From Vibrio fortis (GTDB taxonomy: Bacteria; Pseudomonadota; Gammaproteobacteria; Enterobacterales; Vibrionaceae), in the NCBI RefSeq assembly GCF_024347475.1, contig NZ_AP025487.1:1302001-1366000 (forward strand): DNA of 64,000 nucleotides. Reading direction: 5' to 3'. Under the pieces are notes generated by a model that saw only the letters and a list, made by a program, of their open reading frames with translations, was not told the DNA's origin and ran no database searches. How positions within the stretch are numbered: the first letter of the stretch is position 1; each line of letters begins with the position of its first letter. The translations under genes and the position numbers were made by a program. Positions 9,482 through 19,118 of this stretch are shown here, in pieces.

Positions 9482-10700
9482 TGAAGTTCGCCAGCAATTT
9501 AGCGCGTTAAGCCAATATCATAATGGCAAGCCTGTTACTTTTTTCGATGGGCCCGGTGGTTCGCAAGTCCCTGAAAATGTCCTAGCCTCAATGACTGAGT
9601 ACCTTGGCCATTTTAATTCAAATCTAGGTGGACACTACTTTTCGAGCCAGAAAACAACAGGGCTAATGCAGCAGGCGAGAGAGTCGGTTCAAGCATTACT
9701 GAATGCAGAATCTTCTGGCAACATCGTTTTTGGTGCCAACATGACTTCGTTGACGTTCCAATTAAGCCGAGCAATTAGCCGCGATTGGAACGAGGGCGAT
9801 GAAATCATTGTGACTGCACTGGATCACTACTCTAACGTATCAAGTTGGCAGCAAGCGGCGGAAGACAAAGGTGTTGTAGTACATCAAGTCCGTGTCGATG
9901 AATCAGACTGCAGCCTAGATATGGCGCATTTAGAGTCTCTACTGAGTGATAAGACTCGATTGGTCGCAGTAACGTTTGCTTCCAATACCACAGGCTCGAT
10001 TGTTGATGTAGAGAAAGTCGTAGAGCTGGCACACAGCAAAGGTGCGCAGGTTTACGTTGATGCCGTTCACTACGCTCCTCATCACTTGATTGATGTGCAG
10101 AAGCTTAATTGTGATTTCCTAGCGTGTTCCGCATACAAGTTCTTCGGGCCTCATGTTGGTATCGCCTATGTTGCTCCGCAATGGTTGCATACATTGAAGC
10201 CTTACAAAGTTGAGCCTGCGACTAATGTTGGCCCAGGCCGTTTTGAAACCGGTACTCAGAGCTTTGAAGGCCTAGCTGGTGTGATTGCAGCGGTTGACTA
10301 CCTTGCGCAGTGTGGCGATCCGGCAGACGATCTAAGAACGCGTTTGGTGCAGAGCTACAAGCTGTACAATCGCCATGAGAGTCAGCTGAGTGAGTATTTC
10401 TTGCAAAGGTTGAACGAGTTAAGTGGTGTTCGCCTTTACGGTAAAACAACCCATGACTCGAATTTGCGCACGCCGACGTTCGCGATTACGTTCGATGAGC
10501 ACTCACCAGAGTCGATAGCTAAAGCGCTAGGCGAGCACAATATTTGTGTTTGGAATGGTCATTTTTACGCGCTTGGCTTAGTGAAACAGCTAGGCATAGA
10601 AGAGACTGGTGTGGTTCGCATCGGTTGTATGCACTACAACTCAATTGAAGAGATCGACTTACTGTTCAATGTGTTGGAAGGCATTCTTCGTAAAGACTAA
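9465..10700 (+). CDS. Cysteine desulfurase-like aminotransferase class V protein (VC1184 type)
   Basis: I choose the ATG at 9465 because AAAGG lies nine bases upstream; an in-frame ATG at 9456 has no spaced ribosome site. The 411-residue PLP enzyme of fold type I shows the DAVHYAPH block with the PLP-binding aspartate and the Schiff-base lysine in CSAYKFFGPHVG. Near the end RIGCMHYNS carries a cysteine close to where SufS-like enzymes keep theirs. The group is named after V. cholerae VC1184. True desulfurase activity is not established; a beta-elimination or aminotransferase role on a hydroxylated amino acid would suit its overlap with the dioxygenase gene. Confidence 0.85.
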   Translation: MSFTLNEVRQQFSALSQYHNGKPVTFFDGPGGSQVPENVLASMTEYLGHFNSNLGGHYFSSQKTTGLMQQARESVQALLNAESSGNIVFGANMTSLTFQLSRAISRDWNEGDEIIVTALDHYSNVSSWQQAAEDKGVVVHQVRVDESDCSLDMAHLESLLSDKTRLVAVTFASNTTGSIVDVEKVVELAHSKGAQVYVDAVHYAPHHLIDVQKLNCDFLACSAYKFFGPHVGIAYVAPQWLHTLKPYKVEPATNVGPGRFETGTQSFEGLAGVIAAVDYLAQCGDPADDLRTRLVQSYKLYNRHESQLSEYFLQRLNELSGVRLYGKTTHDSNLRTPTFAITFDEHSPESIAKALGEHNICVWNGHFYALGLVKQLGIEETGVVRIGCMHYNSIEEIDLLFNVLEGILRKD

Positions 10701-10720
10701 TCCGGACTCATAATCAAACG

Positions 10721-10756
10721 AAAAGAGCGCACTCGAAATAGTGCGCTCTTTTTTTA
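10721..10756. terminator. Bidirectional terminator between convergent genes
   Basis: AAGAGCGCACT and AGTGCGCTCTT form an 11-bp stem, with a T-run on the plus side and A residues before the stem that give T residues on the minus side. It serves the aminotransferase gene and the convergent marR-type gene. Confidence 0.9.
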
Positions 10757-11185
10757 TCCTTTCCAATTGAGATTTTGAGCCATCGCTTTAGCTACTCGCT
10801 CAAAGGTTGCGAGCTCTTCACTATCAATGCCTATCTTCATCTTCTTAAACATCTCGCTATCAACCTCAGTTAGCTGATCAACAATGGCTTTACCGCGCTC
10901 GGTGATGGCTAAACATTGACTGCGTTTGTCTTCGGGATTGGGCTCTTTAACGATCAATTCTTGTTTAATTAGGGCACTGAGAAGGCGAGTCACTTGCGCC
11001 TTATCTCGGTCCAAAAAGTTCGCGATATCAACAGCAGTACACTGCGGCTTCTTGGTGATGATCTTTAATACACGCACGTGCATGGGTGCAATATCGAGAT
11101 CCAACGCCTCTATCTTTTCATGCACATTTCTTTTTACGGCATGTACCAATTTAAACAGGCTATCCAGTGATTTACCTTCAGACAT
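10754..11185 (-). CDS. MarR-family transcriptional regulator
   Basis: This 143-residue winged-helix protein has the MarR pattern: an N-terminal dimerisation helix, a recognition region at AVDIANFLDRDKAQVTRLLSALIKQELI and a wing with PEDKRSQCLAITERGKAI. It is transcribed divergently from a DUF2798 membrane protein. The 99-base gap contains two copies of one operator-like sequence, so it most likely represses both itself and the DUF2798-DUF3861 genes. The ligand is unknown. Confidence 0.92.
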   Translation of the reverse strand: MSEGKSLDSLFKLVHAVKRNVHEKIEALDLDIAPMHVRVLKIITKKPQCTAVDIANFLDRDKAQVTRLLSALIKQELIVKEPNPEDKRSQCLAITERGKAIVDQLTEVDSEMFKKMKIGIDSEELATFERVAKAMAQNLNWKG

Positions 11186-11204
11186 AAAAACGCCTCAGTC
11201 AAAC

Positions 11205-11249
11205 TAGTTGACATTATCAATCAAATTAAACTATAGTTGACATTATCAA
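11205..11249. promoter_or_regulatory. Two direct copies of a MarR-type operator
   Basis: TAGTTGACATTATCAA occurs at 11205-11220 and again at 11234-11249, 29 bases apart (almost three helical turns). Each contains TTGA-N5-TCAA, a short palindrome, and a TTGACA element resembling a -35 box. Placement between the divergent genes suggests the binding site of the adjacent MarR protein. Confidence 0.65.
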
Positions 11250-11284
11250 CTTAATTCAAAGCTAATTCAAGACTGGAGAAGAGA

Positions 11285-11776
11285 ATGACTGTACAAGCTG
11301 TGATGAATGAATCAGTAATCAAGCCACAGAAAACGCCGCTTATCCAAAAAGTCTTGGTTATGTTGGGCATGGTTAGCCTAATGGGTGGCACGATCACCGG
11401 AACAATGACGTACCTTAACCTAGGTTTAACAGAGACTTTCTTTGTCGATTGGGCAACTAACTTTTTTACAGCGTTAGTTACAGTGATCCCAATGGGTTTC
11501 ACCTTGATGGCGCTGTTAACCAAAGGCGCACAAAAGCTACTTCCTAATATGGCAGCGAAAGCGAGAGACGCGCTGGTTGGCATCATTATGGCGCTAGTGA
11601 TGGAGTCGGGGATGGCACTAACAAGTGCGTATCACAATGTGGGGTTGAGCAATCGCACTGACTTTATAGAAACATGGATGAATGGAGTACTAGGAGCACT
11701 GCCTGTGGCGCTAGTGCTCATGATAACGGTCTCAATGACGATGAAGCCGAAGGTGGAGAAGTTCCTAAAGAGCTAA
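11285..11776 (+). CDS. DUF2798 integral membrane protein
   Basis: The 163-residue protein has four predicted transmembrane helices: near residues 20-45, 55-80, 95-115 and 137-155. The pattern fits the DUF2798 family, whose function is not known. AAGA/GGAG-like sequence precedes the ATG. It is followed after 63 bases by a DUF3861 gene and is divergent from a marR-type regulator with paired operators, so it is probably inducible. A role in efflux or envelope stress is only a guess from this context. Confidence 0.75.
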   Translation: MTVQAVMNESVIKPQKTPLIQKVLVMLGMVSLMGGTITGTMTYLNLGLTETFFVDWATNFFTALVTVIPMGFTLMALLTKGAQKLLPNMAAKARDALVGIIMALVMESGMALTSAYHNVGLSNRTDFIETWMNGVLGALPVALVLMITVSMTMKPKVEKFLKS

Positions 11777-11839
11777 CCAGAATCATCGTCATTTCTTAAC
11801 TTTATTAACGACCAACTTAAATGCATTAGAGGCCATAAA

Positions 11840-12139
11840 ATGATTTCGACAATTCGCAAAGATAAACAGTACCGCATCACCATTGAAGAAGTCGGTACCG
11901 AACAAGCAAGAACACTAGAGTTTGATTACCAAGACCGTGAAGATCTATTCAACGTTGTCGACAGTTTGAAAAAGGGTAGTGGGCTTGAACCTGAAATGGC
12001 AACGAAAGTGGCGGTAGCCCTTCGTCTGCTTGGCCCTGTGATGATGAAAGATCGCAAGCATCCTTTGTTTTTGGATTTCATGCCGCATTTTAAAACGTTC
12101 ATGCAGAACCTTAAAAGTACTGTCAAAGAGAGGCTCTAA
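11840..12139 (+). CDS. DUF3861 domain protein
   Basis: This is a 99-residue soluble protein beginning MISTIRKDKQYRITIEEVG, matching the short DUF3861 family often seen near stress-response or regulator genes. No catalytic motif is visible. It lies 63 bases after the DUF2798 gene on the same strand with no terminator between them, so the two are probably one operon under the MarR regulator. Function unknown. Confidence 0.7.
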   Translation: MISTIRKDKQYRITIEEVGTEQARTLEFDYQDREDLFNVVDSLKKGSGLEPEMATKVAVALRLLGPVMMKDRKHPLFLDFMPHFKTFMQNLKSTVKERL

Positions 12140-12162
12140 GTAGGCTGAGCTCTTAAAAATAA

Positions 12163-12187
12163 CGGCGCAATATAGCGCCGATATTGT
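12163..12187. terminator. Short hairpin between convergent genes
   Basis: CGGCGC and GCGCCG pair around AATATA, 23 bases past the DUF3861 stop and 24 bases before the end of the convergent DUF2797 gene. The T-run is weak, so it is a probable rather than certain terminator. Confidence 0.55.
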
Positions 12188-12203
12188 TATGTCATTTGAA
12201 GTA

Positions 12204-13031
12204 TTACTCAGCAGACACTTCTACTTCGTACGAGCCAAATTTGCGAATGTTGATTACACCCGTATCAAGAATCAGGTATTGGCCTTTAATCCCTTGCAGT
12301 ACACCGGCTACTTCTGGATTCTTATCGAAGTTATGTGACGTGATCTTCACTGGGTGTTGCTCAACTGGGTAGCTAAGTGGCGTGATGTTTTCATTAAGAA
12401 CTTCAATCGCGTCATCACCAAATTGAGCTTTGATCTCTTGAATCTTGTCTTCCACAAGAGGTAGCAACTCTTTCGCGCGCTCAATCAATTCGATGTCATC
12501 GCCATCACCTTTTAATAGGGTGCGCCAGTTGGTTTTATCTGCGATGTGCTTTGCCAGTTCAACTTCAATCAGACCTGAGATCTGACGAGTCTTCACTTTC
12601 AAGATAGGCAAGCCTTGAGTGGCACCTTGATCAATCCAACGTGTTGGGATCTGAGTATGACGAGTAATGCCCACTTTAAGGCTTGAGGTATTTGATAGGT
12701 ACACGAAGTGATCAACCATGCAGTTCTCTTCGCCCCATTGAGGCTCACGACAGGTGCCTTGATCGTAGTGACAAGTTTCTGGTTTCATGATGCACATATC
12801 GCAGCTTGCTAGCTTCTTCATACAAACAAAGCAGTGACCTTGAGAGTAGCTTTTCTTGGTTTTCTTACCGCAAGAGCAGCAGAAGATGTTGCCAGTGTGC
12901 GTGAGGTTAATGGTTTTGCCGATCAAAGGGTTAAGTTCTACAAACTCTTCGCCGACCGGTAGACGATACGTAACCGTACCATCAAGAGAAGCACTCATCT
13001 TTTTGAGTGTTCCTTTCGCTAATAAAGACAT
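12204..13031 (-). CDS. DUF2797 zinc-cysteine protein
   Basis: This 275-residue cytosolic protein has many cysteines in pairs: CCSCGKKTKK, CFVCMKKLASCDMC and CHYDQGTC between about residues 50 and 95, suggesting a zinc-bound module. A following segment, FVYLSNTSSLKVGITRHTQIPTRW, resembles the start of a GIY-YIG fold (YL, KVGIT, R). It matches the DUF2797 family, which has no settled function. A nucleic-acid role is plausible from the GIY-YIG-like signature. Confidence 0.8.
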   Translation of the reverse strand: MSLLAKGTLKKMSASLDGTVTYRLPVGEEFVELNPLIGKTINLTHTGNIFCCSCGKKTKKSYSQGHCFVCMKKLASCDMCIMKPETCHYDQGTCREPQWGEENCMVDHFVYLSNTSSLKVGITRHTQIPTRWIDQGATQGLPILKVKTRQISGLIEVELAKHIADKTNWRTLLKGDGDDIELIERAKELLPLVEDKIQEIKAQFGDDAIEVLNENITPLSYPVEQHPVKITSHNFDKNPEVAGVLQGIKGQYLILDTGVINIRKFGSYEVEVSAE

Positions 13032-13308
13032 GACATTACTCGTGCGTTTTTGATTATATTTTGCGATCTAGCCGTAGCCTTTGCCGCATTGATTATTCAG
13101 TCAGTATACCAAATACAGATACTCTAAGTACGTAATATTGATGATTGATAAGGCGTTCGAACTTTTATTGAGCACTCTCTAAATTATAGTATGACATTTT
13201 GAAAAGCCGTGCTATAACGATGGAAAGCGAGTATGAGCGTTTGGCATAGTCGCAGAGTCTTGTTTGTACAAAACGCCGATTGTGCGCGTAAGATTGGAAA
13301 CATAATCA

Positions 13309-14604
13309 GTGAAATGGATACATAAGGTTGTCATATTTTTGGTTGTGGCGACTTTGGCAATTGTTCAGCTATATCAAGTGAGTGGCAATCGGGTCATCAC
13401 GGAAATTACCCCAAATAAGTTTGAATTTATCGCAACCAGCGATAAGGTCGACAATGGCGTCAGTACTTCGGTTTTGAGTTTCAAAGACGGTCATTATGTA
13501 TTGGATTGTGAACTGATAAAGTCTGAATACCCTTGGCCTTATTGTGGGCTGTCTATCAAAATCAACTCTGATCCAACTATCGGGATCGACCTGTCTCAAT
13601 ATCATACTTTTCGAGTCAATATCGACTACCACACCAGTGAAGAGTCTAGTGGTCGATTGAGAACTTACTTACGCAATTATAACCCTGCTTATTCAACGCC
13701 AGATGATGAATATTCCTTTAAATACAATGGAATGGAGTTCCAGCCAGGTGTCGACGGTGGTGTGATTGAAATCCCAATCGCAAACTTACAAGTGATGACA
13801 TGGTGGCTTGCAGATAATGACATTGCAATGGAACACTCTGCTCCTGAATACTCGAACGTGAACTTTGTTGAATTCGCCACTGGCTCAGGCGCCAAACTTG
13901 GTAAGCATCAGATTGTTATTAAGAGCATTGAATTCGAAGGCTCTTACTTCAGTGCGGAAAGTTTGTTTCTTATCCTGCTGTTTGTTTGGGTAGGAACAGG
14001 GACTGCTTTCTTGTTATCGGAGTTACATAGCTCGCGTAAGCGAATGGTGATTGCAGAAAAGCGTCATGCACACCTAAAGAACGTCAACAAATCTCTTCGT
14101 GAACAGAATTTTGAATTTTCAGAGCTCGCCAATCGTGATGAGCTAACTGGAACACTGAATCGTCACGCTGTCCGTGATTGGCTTAAAGCGCAATCTCAAG
14201 ACGTAAAGCAGGGCTATGGTGTGTTTAGTATGCTCTATTTCGATATTGACCACTTCAAGTCGGTGAACGATCAGTACGGCCATCAAATGGGTGACCACAT
14301 ACTGCGCGAGTTTTCTATGGTGGTGGGGAGTCTAATTAGCTCAACCGACAAGTTGGTGCGATGGGGAGGGGAAGAGTTCATTGTTTTTTGCCCAGAAACG
14401 TCCATTGCGGAAGCGCAAGCCAAGGCGGAGAAAATCCGAAACATCGTAAGTCAGCATCTATGGATTCATGGCGATCCTCTAACCTGCAGTATTGGTGTTG
14501 CTCAAATGAAGCAGGAACGGATGACAGAAACCATCGCTAGAGCAGACGAAGCGCTCTATCAGGCGAAGCATTCAGGCAGAAACCAAGTGGTGGTGAGTCA
14601 ATAG
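13309..14604 (+). CDS. Membrane-bound diguanylate cyclase (GGDEF) with periplasmic sensor
   Basis: The 431-residue protein starts at GTG 13309 (GGAAA 10-14 bases upstream). It has a transmembrane helix at about 6-24, a periplasmic region of about 190 residues without a known name, a second helix near 218-240 and a C-terminal GGDEF domain. The active-site motif is GGEEF at 353-357, preceded by YFDIDHFKSVNDQYGHQMGD, so it should make cyclic di-GMP. The inhibitory I-site RxxD, five residues before GGEEF, reads SSTD; the arginine is lost, so product feedback is probably weak. The periplasmic part probably senses a small extracellular ligand. Confidence 0.92.
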   Translation: MKWIHKVVIFLVVATLAIVQLYQVSGNRVITEITPNKFEFIATSDKVDNGVSTSVLSFKDGHYVLDCELIKSEYPWPYCGLSIKINSDPTIGIDLSQYHTFRVNIDYHTSEESSGRLRTYLRNYNPAYSTPDDEYSFKYNGMEFQPGVDGGVIEIPIANLQVMTWWLADNDIAMEHSAPEYSNVNFVEFATGSGAKLGKHQIVIKSIEFEGSYFSAESLFLILLFVWVGTGTAFLLSELHSSRKRMVIAEKRHAHLKNVNKSLREQNFEFSELANRDELTGTLNRHAVRDWLKAQSQDVKQGYGVFSMLYFDIDHFKSVNDQYGHQMGDHILREFSMVVGSLISSTDKLVRWGGEEFIVFCPETSIAEAQAKAEKIRNIVSQHLWIHGDPLTCSIGVAQMKQERMTETIARADEALYQAKHSGRNQVVVSQ

Positions 14605-14653
14605 TAGATTAGAGATCGAAAGTCTACGTTTCTTGTATCGAAAGAGAGCTTTA

Positions 14654-14683
14654 AGAAAAAAAGGTGGCGCGTGAGGCCACCAA
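14654..14683 (-). terminator. Terminator after the dicarboxylate transporter
   Basis: On the minus strand GGTGGC(C) and GCCACC pair around a 6-base loop and are followed by seven or more T residues. It lies about 120 bases beyond the transporter stop. Confidence 0.75.
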
Positions 14684-14746
14684 AGGGAAAGTATGCCTGT
14701 GTTGTTGTTAGTAGGTGCCAGGCTATGATTACACTCTTGATTATTG

Positions 14747-14783
14747 AAACGGGTTGTTAGGGGGAATCACAACCCGTTTTTGT
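14747..14783 (+). terminator. Terminator after the GGDEF gene
   Basis: AAACGGGTTG and CAACCCGTTT pair around a 13-base loop and are followed by TT on the plus strand. It lies 140 bases past the GGDEF stop and 20 bases before the end of the convergent transporter gene. Confidence 0.65.
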
Positions 14784-14800
14784 GGAGCAAGGAGTGTTGA

Positions 14801-16171
14801 TTACCAGAAGATCCACGCGAACAGTGTTAGTGCCATAATACATACAATGTTAAGCACCATACCGATACGCATCATCTCTTTCTGCTTGATGTGGCCAGAG
14901 CCAAATACAATAGCGTTTGGTGGTGTCGCAACAGGAAGCATGAAGGCACACGACGCTGCTACAGCAATCAGTGCAGACAAGATAACTGGTGACATACCTA
15001 GTGCTTCAGCAATCGTTGCGAATACAGGAACCAGAAGTGCTGCACTTGCGGTGTTACTTGCGAACTCTGTTAGGAATACCACGAAAGCCACAACCGCTAA
15101 GATAGTTAGAAGTACGCCAGCCTGTTCTAGGAAACCACTTAGTGAGTGAGCTAGGAAAACACTGGTGCCCGTCGCTTTAAGAATGTTACTTAGACAGATA
15201 CCGCCACCAAATAGGATCAATACGCCCCAGTCAGTTGTTTTCTCAACGTCTTTCCATTCTACTGCGCGAGATGCACCAAGCAGGACGATAGCGCCAATAG
15301 CAACCAGGCTATCGAACTTCGAGAAACCACCGATCATTGCGTTGATTGGTTTGCCGAAAATCCATAAAGTAACCGTTAGCAAGAAGATCGATAGAGTGAT
15401 TTTTTTGCTGTTTGTCCACTCAACTGGCTTATGGTCTAGCTCAAAAGTGTGGTTCAGCTGTGGCTTAGTCATCGCGTATAGAATAACCATCGCAATAGGT
15501 AGAAGAATCAGAGAGATAGGAAGACCTAGCGCCATCCACTCTGTAAAGCTTAAGCCAACTTCTGCCGCTGCGATTGCGTTTGGTGGGCTACCTACTAGCG
15601 TTGCTATACCACCGATTGACGCACAGTAAGCGATACCAAGTAGAACGAATACATAAGTATTGCGGTCTTCACGTTGGTCGACTTTGTTCATAACACCCAA
15701 AACCAGAGGCAGCATCATTGCTGTCGTTGCGGTGTTTGAAATCCACATTGATAGACCTGCACTCACACCGAATAGCATGAAGATCGCGACCGACATTTTA
15801 CCCTTGGCGATAAGAAGTACTTTATCGGCGATCGCTTTGTCCAGCTCTTGCTTGTTTAATGCCGCTGCTAATGCAAACCCACCTAGGAAAAGAAAGATAA
15901 TTGGGTTGGAGAAGTTTGCCAGTGCCGCAGGGGTATTAAAGACACCAAATACAACAGCGAGCAACGGAACAAGCAGTGCCGTGATGCTGACGTGAATCGC
16001 CTCTGTAAGCCAAAGTACGGCAACAAAGATCAAGATACTTAGACCAGTGTTGACCTGCGATTCGAAGGGTAGGGTATTAATCAAGGTCGCAAACAACAAG
16101 AAATTCCCGATTAGGATCATGCTGTTGCGGGTGAACAACCAGTGTTTCAGTGTAGTAACAAGTGCCGTCAT
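14801..16171 (-). CDS. Sodium/dicarboxylate symporter, DASS (SLC13/INDY) family
   Basis: I choose the ATG at 16171 (AAGGAG six bases upstream) rather than the more upstream frame start, giving 456 residues, close to the 462 of the structurally known V. cholerae INDY. The protein has about 11 transmembrane helices and the two SNT signature motifs, [14 protein letters not shown] and [14 protein letters not shown], which bind sodium and the carboxylates of succinate or related substrates. It imports C4-dicarboxylates using the sodium gradient at the inner membrane. It stands as a single gene with its own terminator. Confidence 0.93.
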   Translation of the reverse strand: MTALVTTLKHWLFTRNSMILIGNFLLFATLINTLPFESQVNTGLSILIFVAVLWLTEAIHVSITALLVPLLAVVFGVFNTPAALANFSNPIIFLFLGGFALAAALNKQELDKAIADKVLLIAKGKMSVAIFMLFGVSAGLSMWISNTATTAMMLPLVLGVMNKVDQREDRNTYVFVLLGIAYCASIGGIATLVGSPPNAIAAAEVGLSFTEWMALGLPISLILLPIAMVILYAMTKPQLNHTFELDHKPVEWTNSKKITLSIFLLTVTLWIFGKPINAMIGGFSKFDSLVAIGAIVLLGASRAVEWKDVEKTTDWGVLILFGGGICLSNILKATGTSVFLAHSLSGFLEQAGVLLTILAVVAFVVFLTEFASNTASAALLVPVFATIAEALGMSPVILSALIAVAASCAFMLPVATPPNAIVFGSGHIKQKEMMRIGMVLNIVCIMALTLFAWIFW

Positions 16172-16368
16172 ATGGCGCTCCTTTTGTTTCACCTCAGTTA
16201 TTAGGTGCGCCTATTTTTTATGTGGCGCTTATTGTGTTTGAGGTGTTTGACTTGATGTAGGGTCAGACTTTGTTGACAGAATGTTACTCAAGTTAATAAA
16301 GGAGTGTTGGTGTGTTTTGTTCTTGGTGTAGCAAAGTGTGAGGCGACAAATCGAAAATGTGTAGATTT

Positions 16369-17097
16369 CTACACATCGGGTTGTGGATTACTGTTTTCCG
16401 GGGTTGCGCTAGGTTGAATCGGTTCTTTAGGACCCAAGAATTTAGGTGCGGTACCTATGATGTAGAGGTCTAAAAATGCCTTGGTTCGTGCAAAAACTTC
16501 ACGTAATCGAATAGAGAAACCGGAGTGTTTAGTTGGGCCTGAAACCGCTAAACACTGCGCGTGGATATCGTAAGAGCTCGCGATAAATAACGCGCGCTCA
16601 CAGTGAAACTTTTGAGTGATAATTAAGAAGTTATCCGTATCAAAAATCTTTTTGGCGCGAACGATGGAGTCGAGTGTTCGGAAACCCGCGTAATCGAGGT
16701 TGATACGCTCTTCTGGTACACCGGCTTTAAGAAGGTCACGCTTCATGGTCCAAGGCTCGTTATAAGAGCGATGTGCGTTATCACCACTTAATAGAAACTG
16801 ATTTATGGTGCCTTGATTATACAGTTCGATAGCGGCATCGATTCGGTGTTTATAGTATTCATTCAGAGTGCGACCTAGGTACTTACTGGTTCCTAAAACA
16901 ACCGCCACTTCACGTTGTGGAACGTCGTCAATCTGCGTAATGATGCGCCCTTTAGCTTGCCAAGAAACCCAGTAATCAATACCAATAACCGATGCAGCCC
17001 CAATCAATACAATGATGAATAGGGAGAACAGGATGGTGTGGATTTTTTTGCTCGCCTTCTTAAAAAGAGCGGTCAAATTTGAAGAACTGAATTTCAC
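16369..17097 (-). CDS. sanA: SanA-like ElyC/SanA/YdcF envelope protein (DUF218)
   Basis: This 242-residue protein has a cytoplasmic basic N-terminus, one transmembrane segment (about residues 20-43) and a periplasmic DUF218 domain with VVLGTSKYLGRTLNEYYKHRI and a FLLSGDNAHRSYNEP block. SanA in E. coli affects envelope permeability to vancomycin at high temperature; the biochemical reaction is not established. The C-terminal 20 residues are Pro/Asn-rich. A hairpin (ATGTGTAGA/TCTACACAT, 16357-16376) spans its stop codon and may help end transcription. Confidence 0.88.
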   Translation of the reverse strand: MKFSSSNLTALFKKASKKIHTILFSLFIIVLIGAASVIGIDYWVSWQAKGRIITQIDDVPQREVAVVLGTSKYLGRTLNEYYKHRIDAAIELYNQGTINQFLLSGDNAHRSYNEPWTMKRDLLKAGVPEERINLDYAGFRTLDSIVRAKKIFDTDNFLIITQKFHCERALFIASSYDIHAQCLAVSGPTKHSGFSIRLREVFARTKAFLDLYIIGTAPKFLGPKEPIQPSATPENSNPQPDV

Positions 17098-17192
17098 TCG
17101 AGGTAGGGTCCTTGCGCCTGAGCATCATTAACGAATTGTCGATAGTAACAAAAATATCTTATAAAAATGAACGATTAACTGATGCCAAAATG

Positions 17193-17224
17193 AAAAAAAA
17201 AGCCCCTGCTAGGCAGAGGCTTTA
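17193..17224 (-). terminator. Terminator after maeA
   Basis: AAAGCCTCTGC and GCAGGGGCTTT pair on the minus strand around a 3-base loop, followed by nine T residues, about 20 bases past the malic enzyme stop. Confidence 0.9.
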
Positions 17225-17244
17225 GAGACAGTCGTTAGTCTGGC

Positions 17245-18933
17245 TTAGAAAGCAGTACGCTTATAGCGACGGTACACTGGCTGCCAGAAGTGCTGGTCGA
17301 TAGCTTGTTGTAGCGCTTCTTCTGTAATTTCTAGCGCAACACCTTGCTCGATCGCTTTCTTACCAACGGCAAAAGCAATCTTCTTAGAGACAGTGTGGAT
17401 CTCTTCCAATGGTGGTAGAAGAGCACCAGAGCCATTGATTGCTAGTGGAGAACAAGTCGCTAGTGCACGGCTTGATTCCATCAACATTTCGTCGGTAATG
17501 CGAGAAGCATTAACCGCTAGAACACCAAGACCAATACCCGGGAAGATGTAGCTGTTGTTACATTGTGCGATTGGGTAAGTTGTGCCTTTGTGAGTCACTG
17601 GCTCAAACGGGCTACCTGTTGCAACAAGTGCTTGGCCTTCTGTCCAACGAATGATGTCGTTTGGCGTCGCTTCAACACGGCTTGTTGGGTTAGATAGAGG
17701 GAACACTATTGGGCGTTCACAGTGAAGGTTCATCTCTTGGATAACTTCTTTACTGAACAGACCCGGCGCGCCCGAAACACCAACAAGTACAGTAGGTTTC
17801 GCGTTACGTACAACATCCAGTAGCGAGAAACCAGTACCTTCTGTTTCCCAACCTTCAGTGTTCTTATTGGTTTGAACTAGACGTTGTTGGAAGTCCAGTA
17901 GGTTTGGCATGCCTTCTTGTAGCAGACCCCAACGGTCAACCATGTAAACTTGTGAGCGAGCTTGCTCGTCGCTGATACCTTCAGACACCATTTGTGCGAT
18001 GATCGCTTCTGCGATACCACAGCCTGCAGAGCCTGCACCTAAGAATGTTACGCGCTGCTCAGATAGTTTGCTGCCCGCCGCTTTACAAGCCGCCAATAGT
18101 GAACCAACGGTTACTGCAGCGGTACCTTGAATATCATCGTTGAAACAACAGATGCGGTTTTTGTAGCGCTCAAGTAGTGGCATTGCGTTCTTCTGAGCGA
18201 AATCCTCAAATTGAACTAATGCATCTGGCCAACGACGTTGAACGGCTTGAATGAACTCTTCAACGAATGCGTCGTAATCCGCACCCGTAATACGAGGATG
18301 GCGCCAACCCATGTACATTGGATCTGCTAGACGTTGCGGGTTGTTGGTACCAACATCAAGAACGATAGGTAGCATGTAAGCTGGGCTGATGCCGCCACAT
18401 GCTGTGTATAGAGAAAGCTTACCAATTGGAATACCCATACCACCGATACCTTGGTCTCCCAAACCAAGAATGCGCTCACCGTCCGTTACCACGATTACTT
18501 TTACGTTGTGGTTTGTCGCATTGTTCAGTAGGTCATCGATACGATCACGGTTCGGGTAAGAGATAAACAGACCACGACCACGACGGTAGATGTTAGAAAA
18601 GTTTTCACATGCCGCACCTACTGTTGGTGTGTAGATGATTGGCATCATTTCAGAGATATGATTCTGAACTAAACGATAGAAGAGTGTTTCGTTAGTATCT
18701 TGGATGTTGCGCAGGTAAATGTGCTTATCCATGTCGCTTTCGAAGTTGCAGTACTGCTTGTAAGCACGACCAACTTGCTCTTGAATCGTTTCTGTATTTT
18801 CAGGCAGAAGGCCTTCTAAGTTAAAAGAAGAACGCTCTTCAGCGGTGAATGCACTGCCTTTATTTAGAAGAGGAGTACTTAGTAGCGCAGGGCCTGAATA
18901 TGGGATGTACAGAGGACGTTTGTCGTTGTTCAT
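17245..18933 (-). CDS. maeA: NAD-dependent malic enzyme
   Basis: This 562-residue cytosolic enzyme oxidatively decarboxylates malate to pyruvate with NAD. It has the malic-enzyme N-domain ([18 protein letters not shown], then [14 protein letters not shown]), the metal and substrate region [36 protein letters not shown], and the NAD-binding [13 protein letters not shown] motif. Its length matches E. coli MaeA (565). It is a single gene with its own terminator. Together with the dicarboxylate transporter nearby it can feed imported C4 acids into pyruvate. Confidence 0.96.
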   Translation of the reverse strand: MNNDKRPLYIPYSGPALLSTPLLNKGSAFTAEERSSFNLEGLLPENTETIQEQVGRAYKQYCNFESDMDKHIYLRNIQDTNETLFYRLVQNHISEMMPIIYTPTVGAACENFSNIYRRGRGLFISYPNRDRIDDLLNNATNHNVKVIVVTDGERILGLGDQGIGGMGIPIGKLSLYTACGGISPAYMLPIVLDVGTNNPQRLADPMYMGWRHPRITGADYDAFVEEFIQAVQRRWPDALVQFEDFAQKNAMPLLERYKNRICCFNDDIQGTAAVTVGSLLAACKAAGSKLSEQRVTFLGAGSAGCGIAEAIIAQMVSEGISDEQARSQVYMVDRWGLLQEGMPNLLDFQQRLVQTNKNTEGWETEGTGFSLLDVVRNAKPTVLVGVSGAPGLFSKEVIQEMNLHCERPIVFPLSNPTSRVEATPNDIIRWTEGQALVATGSPFEPVTHKGTTYPIAQCNNSYIFPGIGLGVLAVNASRITDEMLMESSRALATCSPLAINGSGALLPPLEEIHTVSKKIAFAVGKKAIEQGVALEITEEALQQAIDQHFWQPVYRRYKRTAF

Positions 18934-19118
18934 TGGAAGCCTAATATGGGAGAAAGAAAAACGGAAAAAATGATAACGGTTTAGTTATTCAATTGTAAAC
19001 TGTTTATCCCTTATATAACCAAACAAAATGACGATCTCACTGCTTTGCCACACTTCTCGAATATCGAGCCAAGATTTAGGTATACTTAGCTCACATTTTT
19101 CATCTATTGACACCTTTT

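Noticed and set aside
16193..16368. Possible gene between the dicarboxylate transporter and sanA
   Set aside because: No open frame with a ribosome site; the stretch only carries promoter-like sequence and the hairpin across the sanA stop.
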